Under the pieces are notes generated by a model. It was given only the letters and a program-made list of their open reading frames with translations. It searched no databases and was not told the origin of the DNA. A DNA stretch of 14,430 nt from Leclercia sp. UBA7405. Lineage in GTDB: Bacteria; Pseudomonadota; Gammaproteobacteria; Enterobacterales; Enterobacteriaceae. Shown one piece after another: positions 6,470 to 14,430 of this stretch. Location of the stretch: assembly GCA_002469605.1 (NCBI GenBank), contig DKMV01000110.1, positions 531 to 14,960 of the forward strand, read 5' to 3'. Position 1 is the first letter of the stretch. Every line of letters starts with the position of its first letter. The position numbers and the translations under genes are program-made.

Positions 6470-8170
6470 ATGAAACAAAATGGATATTGCTTCATGCTGA
6501 AAAAGAAAAACGGCTTTATCGTCGGGCTTATTATTGCCATTACACTTTGCCATAATGCCGCCGCCAGTATTTCACACTCAACTACGAACCAGTTAGATCA
6601 GGATCGGGCACGTGAAACTGCGCTTACCCCTCAGCAGCAAGAGTATAAATCCTCGCAGGAAAACTCCGCCAGAGGAAATATCGAATTCCCCAAAGAGGAT
6701 AACTGTAAATATATTAAAGAGGTTAATATTGAGTCAGAGGATAATAAGCTAACAAATAAACTACTGGGTAAAATAATTAGTCAGGCAAAATATCAATGCA
6801 TTGGTATTGAAGGGATCCGTCTGCTCGCCAGTACTTTACAGAATGAGCTCATTATTAAAGGTTATATAACCTCTCTGATTGACGTTCCATCCCAGTCACT
6901 GGAGCATGGGGTACTACATTTAACCTTAACCTACGGCAAAATCGGTCAAATTGCCTATGCGGACGATGAGCCCCTAAATAAAACATTGCTGTGGAACTCT
7001 CTCCCGTTCTCGGAGGATGACATTCTGCGGCTGCCCGATCTCGAACAAGGGATGGCTAATCTCCAGCGCCTCCCGGGCTCTTCAGCCCATATGCAGCTGC
7101 TGCCCGGGCTGAAACACGCCGAGAGCAATATACGCCTTACCCGTAAGCTCGATAAAATGTGGCAAATAGGCGCCTGGCTGGATGATGCCGGAAGCCGCTC
7201 TACCGGCCGCTATCAGGGCGGTGGTGCCCTCTATCTGTATGACCTGACCTCGCTTAACGATATTATCTATGTTGCTGCCGGGGGCGATGTTGAGTTCAAT
7301 CAGCACGAAAAGGGGAATAAAAACAGCAGCGTTTATTACTCCATCCCCTTTGGCTACTGGAATATGAGCCTGTACGCGTCGCAAAGCGAGTATCTTCAGC
7401 AGTTTCGTGGCCAGTGGTCTACCAACGATTACGAAAGTAAAAATCGCTATTACAGCGCGACGCTTTCACGGCTGCTGTCCCATACCCGCAGCCAAAAAAC
7501 ATCGCTGGAGACCAGGGTATTTAAAAGTCTCTCCCACTACTACTTTGGTGGCGAAGAGCTACAGGTGATGCGTAAGCAAAACCCCGGCTGGGAGGTCGTC
7601 CTTCGCCATCAACGCTATTTCGACAATGCCGTTGTTGATGCCTCGGTGGGGGTGCAAAACAAGCTCCGCTGGTTAGGCTCTACAGCAACACCGGAGGAAA
7701 AAGCCGGCCTGTATGATAACGAGGCCCGGATTGTTCATGCCGATCTGCAGGCATATATCAAATTTGCAGCAACCAGCGATAAATTTACCTGGGCGCCGAA
7801 AATAACTTTACAGTTAAGTCCCGATGAACTTTCTACCGATAATAAATTTAATATGGGTAGCCGCTGGTCGGTGCGCGGTTTTGATGGCGAAAGCACCTTA
7901 TCGGGTAATCAGGGTTGGTACTGGCGTAACGATTTTATCTGGGATTTACCCCTACCGGGCCAGCAATTTTATACCGGTCTGGATATAGGCAGACTGCAAG
8001 GAAGCGAGCAGTATGGCCAGGGAAAAGTTCTTTCCGGGGCTGTTGCAGGATTACGCGGTGAATTCATGTCCACCGAGTATGACCTTTTTATTGGAACGCC
8101 TTTATATAAACCGAAAAGTTTTCACTCCCAAGCACTTAATATGGGCTTTTCAATGCAATGGAGGTATTAA
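6470..8170 (+). CDS. TpsB outer-membrane transporter, ShlB/FhaC/HecB family
   Basis: Outer-membrane pore of a two-partner (type Vb) secretion system, expected to recognise and export the TpsA encoded just downstream. The 566 residues match the usual TpsB size. Domains in order: signal peptide ending at about CHNAAAS (residues 27-33); a Q-rich linker/plug-helix region to about 75; POTRA1 about 77-155, bracketed by C79 and C110, a pair also found in ShlB-type proteins; POTRA2 about 160-225 with the conserved DLEQGMANLQRLPG from 190; then a beta-barrel. The hallmark L6-loop motif VRGF is at 468-471 in WSVRGFDGESTLSGNQGWYW. The chain ends in FSMQWRY, an aromatic-terminated last strand as BamA substrates need. 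The start is uncertain: ATG 6470 and ATG 6494 (MLKKK, a tidier signal peptide) both have poor ribosome sites. The 5' third is AT-rich (17 of 60 G+C at 6721-6780) compared with the barrel part (35 of 60 at 7201-7260). Which member of the family it is cannot be told by sight. Confidence 0.93.
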   Translation: MKQNGYCFMLKKKNGFIVGLIIAITLCHNAAASISHSTTNQLDQDRARETALTPQQQEYKSSQENSARGNIEFPKEDNCKYIKEVNIESEDNKLTNKLLGKIISQAKYQCIGIEGIRLLASTLQNELIIKGYITSLIDVPSQSLEHGVLHLTLTYGKIGQIAYADDEPLNKTLLWNSLPFSEDDILRLPDLEQGMANLQRLPGSSAHMQLLPGLKHAESNIRLTRKLDKMWQIGAWLDDAGSRSTGRYQGGGALYLYDLTSLNDIIYVAAGGDVEFNQHEKGNKNSSVYYSIPFGYWNMSLYASQSEYLQQFRGQWSTNDYESKNRYYSATLSRLLSHTRSQKTSLETRVFKSLSHYYFGGEELQVMRKQNPGWEVVLRHQRYFDNAVVDASVGVQNKLRWLGSTATPEEKAGLYDNEARIVHADLQAYIKFAATSDKFTWAPKITLQLSPDELSTDNKFNMGSRWSVRGFDGESTLSGNQGWYWRNDFIWDLPLPGQQFYTGLDIGRLQGSEQYGQGKVLSGAVAGLRGEFMSTEYDLFIGTPLYKPKSFHSQALNMGFSMQWRY

Positions 8171-8223
8171 CCTAATACGACAATAGATTTTTGCAGTTCT
8201 GTATTGTTTGACGTTTATTATTT

Positions 8224-8229
8224 AAAGGA
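8224..8229 (+). promoter_or_regulatory. Ribosome binding site of the TpsA gene
   Basis: AAAGGA lies nine bases before the ATG at 8239 and fixes this start, which also gives a clean signal peptide. It is clearly better than the site in front of the TpsB gene, which would favour making more secreted protein than transporter. Confidence 0.7.
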
Positions 8230-8238
8230 ATAAATACA

Positions 8239-10029
8239 ATGTTTAAGTTTAAATTATCTTATGTAGCACTTGCAGCGGCGCTGACCTCCTCTTTCGTCTA
8301 TGCCGATCCTTCTTCTTATACCCATAAATCCGGGACCAAAGTTATTGATATTGAAGCGCCGAATGCTGCTGGCGTTTCACATAACCTGTACCGCGATTTT
8401 AACGTTGACAGTAAAGGCGTGGTCCTTAACAACAGCGGTAGCGACTATGCCCACAGCACCCTGGGCAATATTGCCAAAAACAATAACTTAAGCAACGGCA
8501 GCGCATCCGTTATTCTGAATGAAGTGGTTTCAAAAAACCCAAGTTCACTTAACGGCTTCATTGAAGTAGGCGGTAAAAAAGCCGATGTCATTATCGCTAA
8601 CCCGAACGGCATCTCCTGCTCTGGTTGTAGCTTTATTAACACCCAAAAAGCCATCCTGACCACCGGCAAAGTTAACATGACCAGTACTGGCGCAGTCGGA
8701 AGCTATACCGTTACCAATGGCACCATTACCATTGGCAAAAATGGCATGGATGCAGCCAACTCCTATGCGGTTCTGCTAGGTGATGCCATTAACCTTAATG
8801 GCATGGTTACCGCGCAAAATGCGCACCTGAGCGCAGGCAACTTCACGATGGATAATGCCACCGGCGTTGTCACCTCTGCAGGTAAACAAGCCACTCTGCT
8901 ACAGAAGCTGAATCCGGCCTACAGCATCGACGTCAGCAGCCTGGGCGGCGTTAAGGCGAATAACATCACCATGGTGGGCAACAACCTGGGGTTCGGTGTG
9001 CGTAACAAAGGCGCGATCGTCGCTAACTCAAGCCTTGCCCTGACCAGCAACGGCTCACTGATTAACGACGGCTCCATTAACGGTAATGGGTTTGTTACCC
9101 AAATCGCTACTGCCGGCGAACTGAAAAATAGCGGGACCATTGCCACTAAAAACATTGCAATGCTGACAAGCTATGGTGATTTCAATAACACCGGTACCAT
9201 TGAGAACACTTCGCAGATGGCGGTAAATGCAGCAGGCGATCTGACCAACAAAGGCGTGCTCAAAAGCGCTAAAACGCTGGCAGTAAACACCAACGGTAAC
9301 TTATCCACCGGTTCCGGTGCTTATCTGCAGGCGGGTGAACAGCTGCAAATCAGCGCCCTCGGTAATATCGATAACGCTGGTTACACCGAGGCGAAACAGA
9401 CCCTTGTTAGCTTTGGCGGCAAAGAAATGACCGTCAGCAATACGTTGTCAGGTACTGACTCGCTGGTAATTCAATCCGTAAAAGATAACAAAATCTCTAA
9501 CGGTGTAATTACCAACAAAGGTCTGATTTCAGGCGGCAACGTTAAGCTTCATACCAATGGCAACATCGAGCTGGCTAAAAACAGCACCACCAGCGCGACC
9601 CAATCCCTGACGACCAAAAGTTATGCGCTGAATAATGAAGGCTCAATGGAAGGCAAAACTGCGACTGTAAATATCGATAACTGGTCCACCACCAACAGCG
9701 GCCACATTATTGGTAAAACAATCAATGTATTGACCTGGTTTGATATGCTCAATGAAGGGATGATCCAGTCTCTGGGCGACCTGAATATCAATACCCAAAA
9801 TAATGGTAACCTGATTAACCGTAGCAGCATCTACTCCAACGGCACCTTCACGCTCTCTGCCAAAAAGGTGATTAACGGTGGCTATCGCTGTGGCTTTATG
9901 AATCTCAGCACCTGTGGCGTTGGCAACCTTAACGCCAATAAACTGGTTCTGAATTCAACCCATAAATATGCCTCTGAAATGGGCGGCACACAGAATTTCA
10001 AAGCGACCCAGGTAAACACTGTTAAATAA
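8239..10029 (+). CDS. TpsA: short secreted filamentous-hemagglutinin-type beta-helix protein
   Basis: Secreted partner of the upstream TpsB. The signal peptide is short and classical (residues 1-22, cut after VYA). Residues about 23-260 form the TPS / hemagglutination-activity domain recognised by TpsB POTRAs. It contains SASVILNEV, VIIANPNGIS at 117-126 and a CSGC pair (C127, C130) as in HpmA/ShlA-type members. The usual NPNL motif reads NNNL (81-84). From 266 to 536 there are about 13 coils of near 20 residues (G-x-L-x-N-x-G-x-I pattern), then a Cys-x7-Cys pair (C551, C559) and 37 final residues. At 596 residues it is far shorter than typical hemolysins, FHA or CdiA, with no C-terminal toxin region and no immunity gene after it. 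Start set by AAAGGA upstream; 68 bases separate it from the TpsB gene, so one transcript is likely. Probable role: adhesin or surface scaffold (inference). Confidence 0.9.
   Translation: MFKFKLSYVALAAALTSSFVYADPSSYTHKSGTKVIDIEAPNAAGVSHNLYRDFNVDSKGVVLNNSGSDYAHSTLGNIAKNNNLSNGSASVILNEVVSKNPSSLNGFIEVGGKKADVIIANPNGISCSGCSFINTQKAILTTGKVNMTSTGAVGSYTVTNGTITIGKNGMDAANSYAVLLGDAINLNGMVTAQNAHLSAGNFTMDNATGVVTSAGKQATLLQKLNPAYSIDVSSLGGVKANNITMVGNNLGFGVRNKGAIVANSSLALTSNGSLINDGSINGNGFVTQIATAGELKNSGTIATKNIAMLTSYGDFNNTGTIENTSQMAVNAAGDLTNKGVLKSAKTLAVNTNGNLSTGSGAYLQAGEQLQISALGNIDNAGYTEAKQTLVSFGGKEMTVSNTLSGTDSLVIQSVKDNKISNGVITNKGLISGGNVKLHTNGNIELAKNSTTSATQSLTTKSYALNNEGSMEGKTATVNIDNWSTTNSGHIIGKTINVLTWFDMLNEGMIQSLGDLNINTQNNGNLINRSSIYSNGTFTLSAKKVINGGYRCGFMNLSTCGVGNLNANKLVLNSTHKYASEMGGTQNFKATQVNTVK
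9034..9846 (+). repeat. Tandem ~20-residue beta-helix coil repeats within TpsA
   Basis: Residues 266-536 of TpsA divide into about 13 units, mostly 20 residues (range 18-26), each opening with a hydrophobic alternating strand (LALTSNG, VTQIATAG, MAVNAAGD, LQISALGN, INVLTWFD) followed by a turn such as LxNxGxI. The first four units are nearly exact in length (20, 20, 21, 20). This is the coil periodicity of right-handed beta-helices in FHA-like proteins. The DNA copies have diverged, so this is a protein-level repeat rather than a recent DNA duplication. Confidence 0.8.
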
Positions 10030-10039
10030 GTGATAACGA

Positions 10040-10070
10040 AACGATGCGCTGGCTCAGCGCATCGTTTTTT
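10040..10070 (+). terminator. Strong Rho-independent terminator of the TpsB-TpsA transcript
   Basis: A perfect stem of at least 10 bp (10041-10050 with 10056-10065, loop GGCTC) is followed by a run of T residues to 10070. It lies 11 bases after the TpsA stop, confirming that the gene ends here as a complete unit. On the opposite strand the T-run is short (TTTCG), so it is probably weak for ybeL, whose stop is just beyond. Confidence 0.92.
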
Positions 10071-10081
10071 GCCTTTCGACT

Positions 10082-10564
10082 TCAGGGTTCAAATGGACGA
10101 CGCTGGAACTGATCGTGTCCACACTTAGGACAGACCGGCAGTACATCCGGCGTATAGACCGCTAGGTGATGATGGCAGTTTTCGCATACCAGATTGCCTA
10201 ACCCCACCACTTCCCCACTGTGATAAACCCCGTGGTGGTTAAGATCCTGGAACACTTCGCGCCACTCCAGCTGGGTTTTATCGGTGATATCCGCCAGCTC
10301 CTGCCACAGGCTCTCTTTGATCACCCGCATAAAGACGCTGTCGTTTTCCTCATCTTGGCTCTCGCCATAGCTGCGGGCAAACTCTTCCAGGTCGCGCCGA
10401 ACTGCGCGGGTGACTTCATCAATTTCGGTACGCGTTAACTCACCCGTTTGGGTCACCCTTAAGCGCGCCTGCTCCACCAGCGCGTCGATATCGCGCTCAC
10501 CGTTACGCAGACGTTCCGTCATTGTCGCTACCAGTTCACGGTAAAATTGAGCAACCTTGTTCAT
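10082..10564 (-). CDS. ybeL: Zinc-ribbon protein YbeL (DUF1451 family)
   Basis: Conserved cytoplasmic protein of unknown function; 160 residues, same length as E. coli YbeL and closely similar along its whole length. The N-terminal two thirds is helical and highly charged (MNKVAQFYRELVATMTERL, then RRDLEEFARSYGE). The C-terminal part is a four-cysteine zinc ribbon: C127 and C130 (CENC), C145 and C148 (CPKC), ending QRRPFEP. The start has a very good ribosome site (AGGAGG, 10572-10577 on this strand, seven bases before the ATG). It is convergent with the two-partner genes and divergent from leuS, and marks the right boundary of the accessory islet. No promoter on this strand could be assigned with confidence. 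Confidence 0.95.
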   Translation of the reverse strand: MNKVAQFYRELVATMTERLRNGERDIDALVEQARLRVTQTGELTRTEIDEVTRAVRRDLEEFARSYGESQDEENDSVFMRVIKESLWQELADITDKTQLEWREVFQDLNHHGVYHSGEVVGLGNLVCENCHHHLAVYTPDVLPVCPKCGHDQFQRRPFEP

Positions 10565-10683
10565 CTTTATGCCTCCTGGGTAAGTAACTGGCTCTAATGA
10601 TAGACCTTATTTGCCCTGTGCTTTGTCAGTTCTGCCACAGTTAGCGTAAATTCATGGCGGGCGCTTTTGTGCGAAAGGCTGTT

Positions 10684-10713
10684 TTGACGCGGGCGTTTGG
10701 GCTATGCTATGGC
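10684..10713 (+). promoter_or_regulatory. Possible leuS promoter
   Basis: TTGACG at 10684-10689 is a good -35. The -10 is unclear: TATGCT (10703-10708) is too near, at 13 bases, while TATGGC (10708-10713) has an 18-base spacer but is poor. It is the best candidate in the ybeL-leuS divergent spacer and would give a leader of about 60 bases. Confidence 0.35.
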
Positions 10714-10778
10714 GATCTGAAACACCACTTACACTGGCTACATTTGTAGCTGTAATGAACACAGGACCACTGGCTGCC

Positions 10779-13361
10779 ATGCAAGAGCAATACCGCCCGG
10801 AAGAGATAGAATCCAAAGTCCAGCAACACTGGGACGAGAAGCGCACTTTTGAAGTTACCGAAGACGAGAGCAAAGAGAAGTATTACTGCCTGTCGATGCT
10901 TCCCTATCCTTCTGGCCGACTACACATGGGCCACGTGCGTAACTACACCATCGGCGATGTGATCGCCCGCTATCAGCGCATGCTCGGTAAAAACGTCCTG
11001 CAGCCCATCGGCTGGGATGCGTTTGGCCTGCCGGCCGAAGGTGCGGCGGTGAAAAACAACACGGCGCCGGCGCCCTGGACCTACGACAACATCGCCTACA
11101 TGAAAAACCAGCTCAAAATGCTGGGCTTTGGTTATGACTGGAGCCGCGAGCTGGCCACCTGCACCCCGGAATATTACCGCTGGGAACAGAAGTTCTTCAC
11201 CGAGCTCTACAAAAAAGGGCTGGTCTACAAGAAGACCTCTGCGGTGAACTGGTGTCCGAACGACCAGACCGTGCTGGCGAACGAACAGGTTATCGACGGC
11301 TGCTGCTGGCGCTGCGACACCAAAGTAGAACGTAAAGAGATCCCGCAGTGGTTTATCAAAATTACCGCTTATGCTGAAGAGCTGCTGAACGATCTCGATA
11401 ATCTGGACCACTGGCCAGATACCGTTAAGACCATGCAGCGCAACTGGATCGGACGTTCCGAAGGGGTAGAAATTACCTTCAACGTCGAGAACTACGACCA
11501 GACCCTGACCGTCTACACCACCCGTCCGGACACCTTTATGGGTGCGACCTACCTTGCCGTTGCCGCCGGTCACCCGCTGGCGCAGAAAGCGGCAGAGAAC
11601 AATCCGGAACTGGCGACCTTTATCGACGAATGCCGCAACACCAAAGTGGCCGAAGCCGATATGGCGACCATGGAGAAAAAAGGCGTCGATACCGGCTTTA
11701 AGGCGATTCACCCGCTGACGGGCGAAGCGATTCCGGTCTGGGCGGCAAACTTCGTTCTGATGGAGTACGGTACCGGCGCGGTCATGGCCGTTCCGGGTCA
11801 CGATCAGCGCGATTACGAATTTGCATCCAAATATGGCCTGACCATCAAGCCGGTTATTCTGGCGGCTGACGGCTCTGAACCTGACCTCTCCGAACAGGCG
11901 CTGACCGAAAAAGGCACCCTGTTCAACTCGGGTGAATTTAGCGGCCTGAGCTTCGAAGAGGGCTTTAACGCCATCGCCGACAAGCTGGCCGCGCTGGGCG
12001 TGGGCGAGCGTAAAGTGAACTACCGTCTGCGCGACTGGGGCGTCTCCCGTCAGCGTTACTGGGGCGCGCCTATCCCGATGGTGACCCTGGAAGATGGCAC
12101 CGTGATGCCAACGCCGGAAGATCAGCTGCCGGTGATCCTGCCGGAAGACGTGGTCATGGACGGTATCACCAGCCCGATTAAGGCCGATCCGGAGTGGGCA
12201 AAAACCACCGTTAACGGTCAACCTGCCCTGCGTGAAACCGACACTTTCGACACCTTTATGGAGTCCTCCTGGTACTACGCGCGCTACACCTGCCCGCAGC
12301 ATCAGGAAGGCATGCTGGATTCGAAAGCCGCGAACTACTGGTTGCCGGTGGATATCTATATTGGCGGTATCGAACACGCCATTATGCACCTGCTCTACTT
12401 CCGCTTCTTCCATAAGCTGATGCGCGATGCAGGCCTGGTGAACTCTGACGAGCCGGCGAAACAGCTGCTGTGTCAGGGGATGGTCCTGGCAGATGCGTTC
12501 TACTACGTGGGCGCGAACGGCGAGCGCAACTGGGTCTCCCCGAAAGATGCCATCGTCGAGCGTGACGAGAAAGGCCGCATCGTGAAGGCGAAAGACGCCG
12601 CGGGCCATGAGCTGGTCTATACCGGCATGAGCAAAATGTCCAAGTCCAAGAACAACGGCATCGACCCGCAGGAAATGGTTGAGCGTTACGGCGCGGATAC
12701 CGTGCGTCTGTTCATGATGTTTGCTTCACCAGCAGACATGACGCTGGAGTGGCAGGAGTCCGGCGTTGAAGGGGCCAACCGCTTCCTGAAACGCGTCTGG
12801 AAACTGGTTTACGAACACACCACCCTGGGCGATGCCCCGGCCCTGGACGTTGCTGCACTCAGCGAAGATCAAAAAGCGCTGCGCCGCGATGTACATAAAA
12901 CTATTGCTAAAGTTACCGATGATATCGGTCGCCGTCAGACCTTCAATACCGCAATTGCGGCTATTATGGAACTGATGAACAAGCTGGCTAAGGCCCCGCA
13001 GGAGGGCGAGCAGGATCGTGCCTTAATGCGTGAAGCGCTGCTGGCGGTTGTGCGTATGCTGAACCCGTTCACCCCTCACGCCAGCTTCACCCTGTGGCAG
13101 GAGCTGAAAGGCGAAGGCGATATCGACAACGCGCCGTGGCCGGTCGCTGACGACGCTGCCATGGTGGAAGATACCACCCTGGTGGTTGTCCAGGTTAACG
13201 GCAAAGTGCGTGGCAAAATCACCGTGGCCGTTGATGCAACTGAAGAGCAGGTTCGTGAACGTGCGGGTCAGGAGCAACTGGTCGCGAAGTACCTTGACGG
13301 CGTTACCGTACGTAAAGTGATCTACGTACCGGGTAAACTGCTGAACCTGGTCGTTGGCTAA
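10779..13361 (+). CDS. leuS: Leucyl-tRNA synthetase LeuS
   Basis: Class I aminoacyl-tRNA synthetase that charges tRNA-Leu with leucine in the cytosol and edits mischarged tRNA. The product has 860 residues, the E. coli length, without visible gaps. The HIGH motif appears as HMGH at 49-52 within [11 protein letters not shown], and the KMSKS loop is at 619-623. The CP1 editing domain carries TTRPDT with the discriminating Thr252 in its E. coli position. The C-terminal anticodon-binding and tRNA-contacting parts are complete, ending LLNLVVG. The start at 10779 is chosen because [13 protein letters not shown] is the known N-terminus; an in-frame ATG at 10704 would add 25 residues not found in the family. 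The ribosome site (AGGA at 10762-10765) is weak and rather distant. It heads the leuS-lptE-holA cluster. Confidence 0.97.
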   Translation: MQEQYRPEEIESKVQQHWDEKRTFEVTEDESKEKYYCLSMLPYPSGRLHMGHVRNYTIGDVIARYQRMLGKNVLQPIGWDAFGLPAEGAAVKNNTAPAPWTYDNIAYMKNQLKMLGFGYDWSRELATCTPEYYRWEQKFFTELYKKGLVYKKTSAVNWCPNDQTVLANEQVIDGCCWRCDTKVERKEIPQWFIKITAYAEELLNDLDNLDHWPDTVKTMQRNWIGRSEGVEITFNVENYDQTLTVYTTRPDTFMGATYLAVAAGHPLAQKAAENNPELATFIDECRNTKVAEADMATMEKKGVDTGFKAIHPLTGEAIPVWAANFVLMEYGTGAVMAVPGHDQRDYEFASKYGLTIKPVILAADGSEPDLSEQALTEKGTLFNSGEFSGLSFEEGFNAIADKLAALGVGERKVNYRLRDWGVSRQRYWGAPIPMVTLEDGTVMPTPEDQLPVILPEDVVMDGITSPIKADPEWAKTTVNGQPALRETDTFDTFMESSWYYARYTCPQHQEGMLDSKAANYWLPVDIYIGGIEHAIMHLLYFRFFHKLMRDAGLVNSDEPAKQLLCQGMVLADAFYYVGANGERNWVSPKDAIVERDEKGRIVKAKDAAGHELVYTGMSKMSKSKNNGIDPQEMVERYGADTVRLFMMFASPADMTLEWQESGVEGANRFLKRVWKLVYEHTTLGDAPALDVAALSEDQKALRRDVHKTIAKVTDDIGRRQTFNTAIAAIMELMNKLAKAPQEGEQDRALMREALLAVVRMLNPFTPHASFTLWQELKGEGDIDNAPWPVADDAAMVEDTTLVVVQVNGKVRGKITVAVDATEEQVRERAGQEQLVAKYLDGVTVRKVIYVPGKLLNLVVG

Positions 13362-13375
13362 GCGCAGGAGGAAGC

Positions 13376-13942
13376 GTGCGACAACTGGCAACATTACTGT
13401 TAGGCGTGGCGGTGTTAATCACCGCCGGATGTGGCTGGCACCTGCGCAACACCACGGCGGTGCCAGAAACCATGAAGACGATGATCTTTGACTCCGGCGA
13501 TCCGAACGGCCCGCTGAGTCGTGCTATTCGCAACCAGCTGCGTCTTAACGGCGTACAGCTGATTGAGAAAGGCACGCTGCGTCAGGATATCCCATCGTTA
13601 CGTATCCTGGGTTCTACCCTGGCTAAAGATACTGCGTCCATCTTCCAGGATGGCCGTACGGCGGAATACCAGATGGTTATGTCGGTGCGGGCTGCGGTGC
13701 TGATCCCGGGTCACGATATCTATCCGATCTCCACTAAAGTGTACCGTTCGTTCTTTGATAACCCGCAGGCTGCACTGGCGAAAGACGCCGAGCAGACCAT
13801 TATCATCAACGAAATGTACGACAAGGCGGCAGAGCAGTTGATTCGTAAACTGCCCGGCATCCAGGCGGCCGATAAGGCCGAGACCGTGCAGGCCGAGCCT
13901 GCCGTAACCACTCCTCGCGTCTCCACGACGTTGGGTAACTGA
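13376..13942 (+). CDS. lptE: LPS-assembly lipoprotein LptE
   Basis: Outer-membrane lipoprotein that plugs and assembles the LptD barrel and helps insert lipopolysaccharide into the outer leaflet. The product has 188 residues against 193 in E. coli; the difference is in the variable C-terminal tail, which still ends in RVSTTLGN. The lipobox is clear: LITAGC with the acylated Cys19. The mature part keeps [26 protein letters not shown] and [16 protein letters not shown]. It starts with GTG at 13376, supported by a strong AGGAGG five bases upstream and by the signal sequence. It lies 14 bases after leuS, and its stop shares one base with the holA start (TGATG). As a lipoprotein it depends on Lnt, encoded at the other end of this window. 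Confidence 0.96.
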   Translation: MRQLATLLLGVAVLITAGCGWHLRNTTAVPETMKTMIFDSGDPNGPLSRAIRNQLRLNGVQLIEKGTLRQDIPSLRILGSTLAKDTASIFQDGRTAEYQMVMSVRAAVLIPGHDIYPISTKVYRSFFDNPQAALAKDAEQTIIINEMYDKAAEQLIRKLPGIQAADKAETVQAEPAVTTPRVSTTLGN

Positions 13943-14430
13943 TGATCAGGCTGTATCCTGAGCAACTCCGTGCGCAGCTCAAAGAAGGGCTGCGCACGGC
14001 CTATCTGTTACTCGGAAACGATCCGCTTTTACTTCAGGAGAGCCAGGATGCGGTGCGCCAGATGGCGGCCACTCAGGGCTTCGATGAACACCACAGTTTT
14101 ACGCTGGATAACAGCACCGACTGGCAGGCGATCTTCTCCCTGTGCCAGGCGATGAGTCTTTTTGCGGCGCGCCAGACGCTCACCCTGCAGTTGCCGGAAA
14201 ACGGCCCAAACGCCGCTATCAACGAACAGCTTGCCATGCTGGTCAGCCTGCTGCATGAGGATCTGCTGCTGATTGTGCGCGGTAATAAGCTCACGAAAGC
14301 GCAGGAAAATGCCGCCTGGCTTACCGCCCTGGCTAACCGCTCGGTGCTGGTCAGCTGTCAGACACCGGAACAGGCGCAGCTGCCAAAATGGGTCGCCGCC
14401 CGCGCCAGGCAAAACAGCCTACAGCTGGAC
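13942..14430 (+). CDS. holA: DNA polymerase III subunit delta HolA (3' end outside window)
   Basis: Delta subunit of the clamp loader, which opens the beta sliding clamp during replication. The frame starting at ATG 13942 stays open to the last base, giving 163 codons of an expected 343 or so. The N-terminus [16 protein letters not shown] and the later segments YLLLGNDPLLLQESQDAVRQ, IFSLCQAMSLFA and LLLIVRGNKLTKAQENAAW match E. coli HolA closely. The visible part covers the beta-clamp-binding domain I and the start of the next domain. The start overlaps the lptE stop by one base, so translation is probably coupled, as in E. coli. Confidence 0.96.
   Translation, partial: MIRLYPEQLRAQLKEGLRTAYLLLGNDPLLLQESQDAVRQMAATQGFDEHHSFTLDNSTDWQAIFSLCQAMSLFAARQTLTLQLPENGPNAAINEQLAMLVSLLHEDLLLIVRGNKLTKAQENAAWLTALANRSVLVSCQTPEQAQLPKWVAARARQNSLQLD

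Noticed and set aside
8208..8236. TTGACG and TAAATA with 17-base spacing before the TpsA gene, as an internal promoter
   Set aside because: The -10 matches poorly and the Shine-Dalgarno lies inside the spacer, so the transcript would have no ribosome site. Shared transcription with TpsB is more likely.
8239..10029. Contact-dependent inhibition (CdiA-like) system
   Set aside because: There is no VENN-type motif, no C-terminal toxin domain and no immunity gene; a terminator and then ybeL on the other strand follow directly.
10920..12608. A 562-residue open frame on the minus strand inside leuS
   Set aside because: It is a shadow of leuS codon use in a GC-rich gene; it covers unrelated LeuS domains in antisense, and the protein has no recognisable domain. 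The same applies to the minus-strand frames over gltI, gltL and rihA.
1..14430. CRISPR arrays, tRNA or rRNA genes, insertion sequences, attachment sites
   Set aside because: No regular DNA repeats with spacers, no cloverleaf sequences and no transposase or integrase frames were seen on either strand.

Overview
The window reads as core chromosome of an enteric bacterium (Enterobacteriaceae, Enterobacter/Lelliottia/Klebsiella-like). The core proteins match my memory of the E. coli products almost residue for residue: Lnt, GltIJKL, RihA, YbeL, LeuS, LptE and HolA keep the expected lengths and catalytic positions. Gene order also follows E. coli, lnt - gltI - sroC - gltJKL - rihA - ... - ybeL - leuS - lptE - holA. 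I cannot fix the genus from sequence alone.

Layout. 1-1479: 3' part of lnt (apolipoprotein N-acyltransferase). 1480-1890: a 411-base regulatory gap with a REP/BIME-like inverted repeat pair, a consensus sigma-54 promoter, two NtrC-type dyads and a C/A-rich leader of the kind GcvB targets. 1891-5095: gltIJKL, a complete glutamate/aspartate ABC importer, with the SroC sponge RNA lying between gltI and gltJ. 5215-6150: rihA, a pyrimidine ribonucleoside hydrolase. 6151-6469: an AT-rich promoter region. 6470-10029: an accessory two-partner secretion pair, an outer-membrane TpsB transporter followed by a short secreted TpsA beta-helix protein, closed by a strong terminator. 10082-10564: ybeL on the minus strand. 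10779-14430: leuS, lptE and the start of holA, tightly spaced on the plus strand.

The interval between rihA and ybeL is where E. coli, as I remember it, carries hscC and djlB/ybeU-type genes. Here it holds only the two-partner pair. The start of this islet (upstream region plus the POTRA-coding part of tpsB) is much richer in A+T than the flanking core genes, which fits an acquired or variable locus. TpsB should form the 16-strand pore that recognises the N-terminal TPS domain of TpsA and threads it to the cell surface. TpsA is unusually small (596 residues). It has about 13 regular ~20-residue beta-helix coils, no C-terminal toxin or hemolysin region and no immunity gene beside it. It does have a late Cys-x7-Cys pair. 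A minimal surface adhesin is the most economical reading, but the function is not shown by sequence.

The other point of interest is nitrogen control of gltIJKL. The sigma-54 promoter matches the consensus, but the NtrC-like dyads lie downstream of it, while the place where an upstream enhancer would normally sit is occupied by the repeat element.
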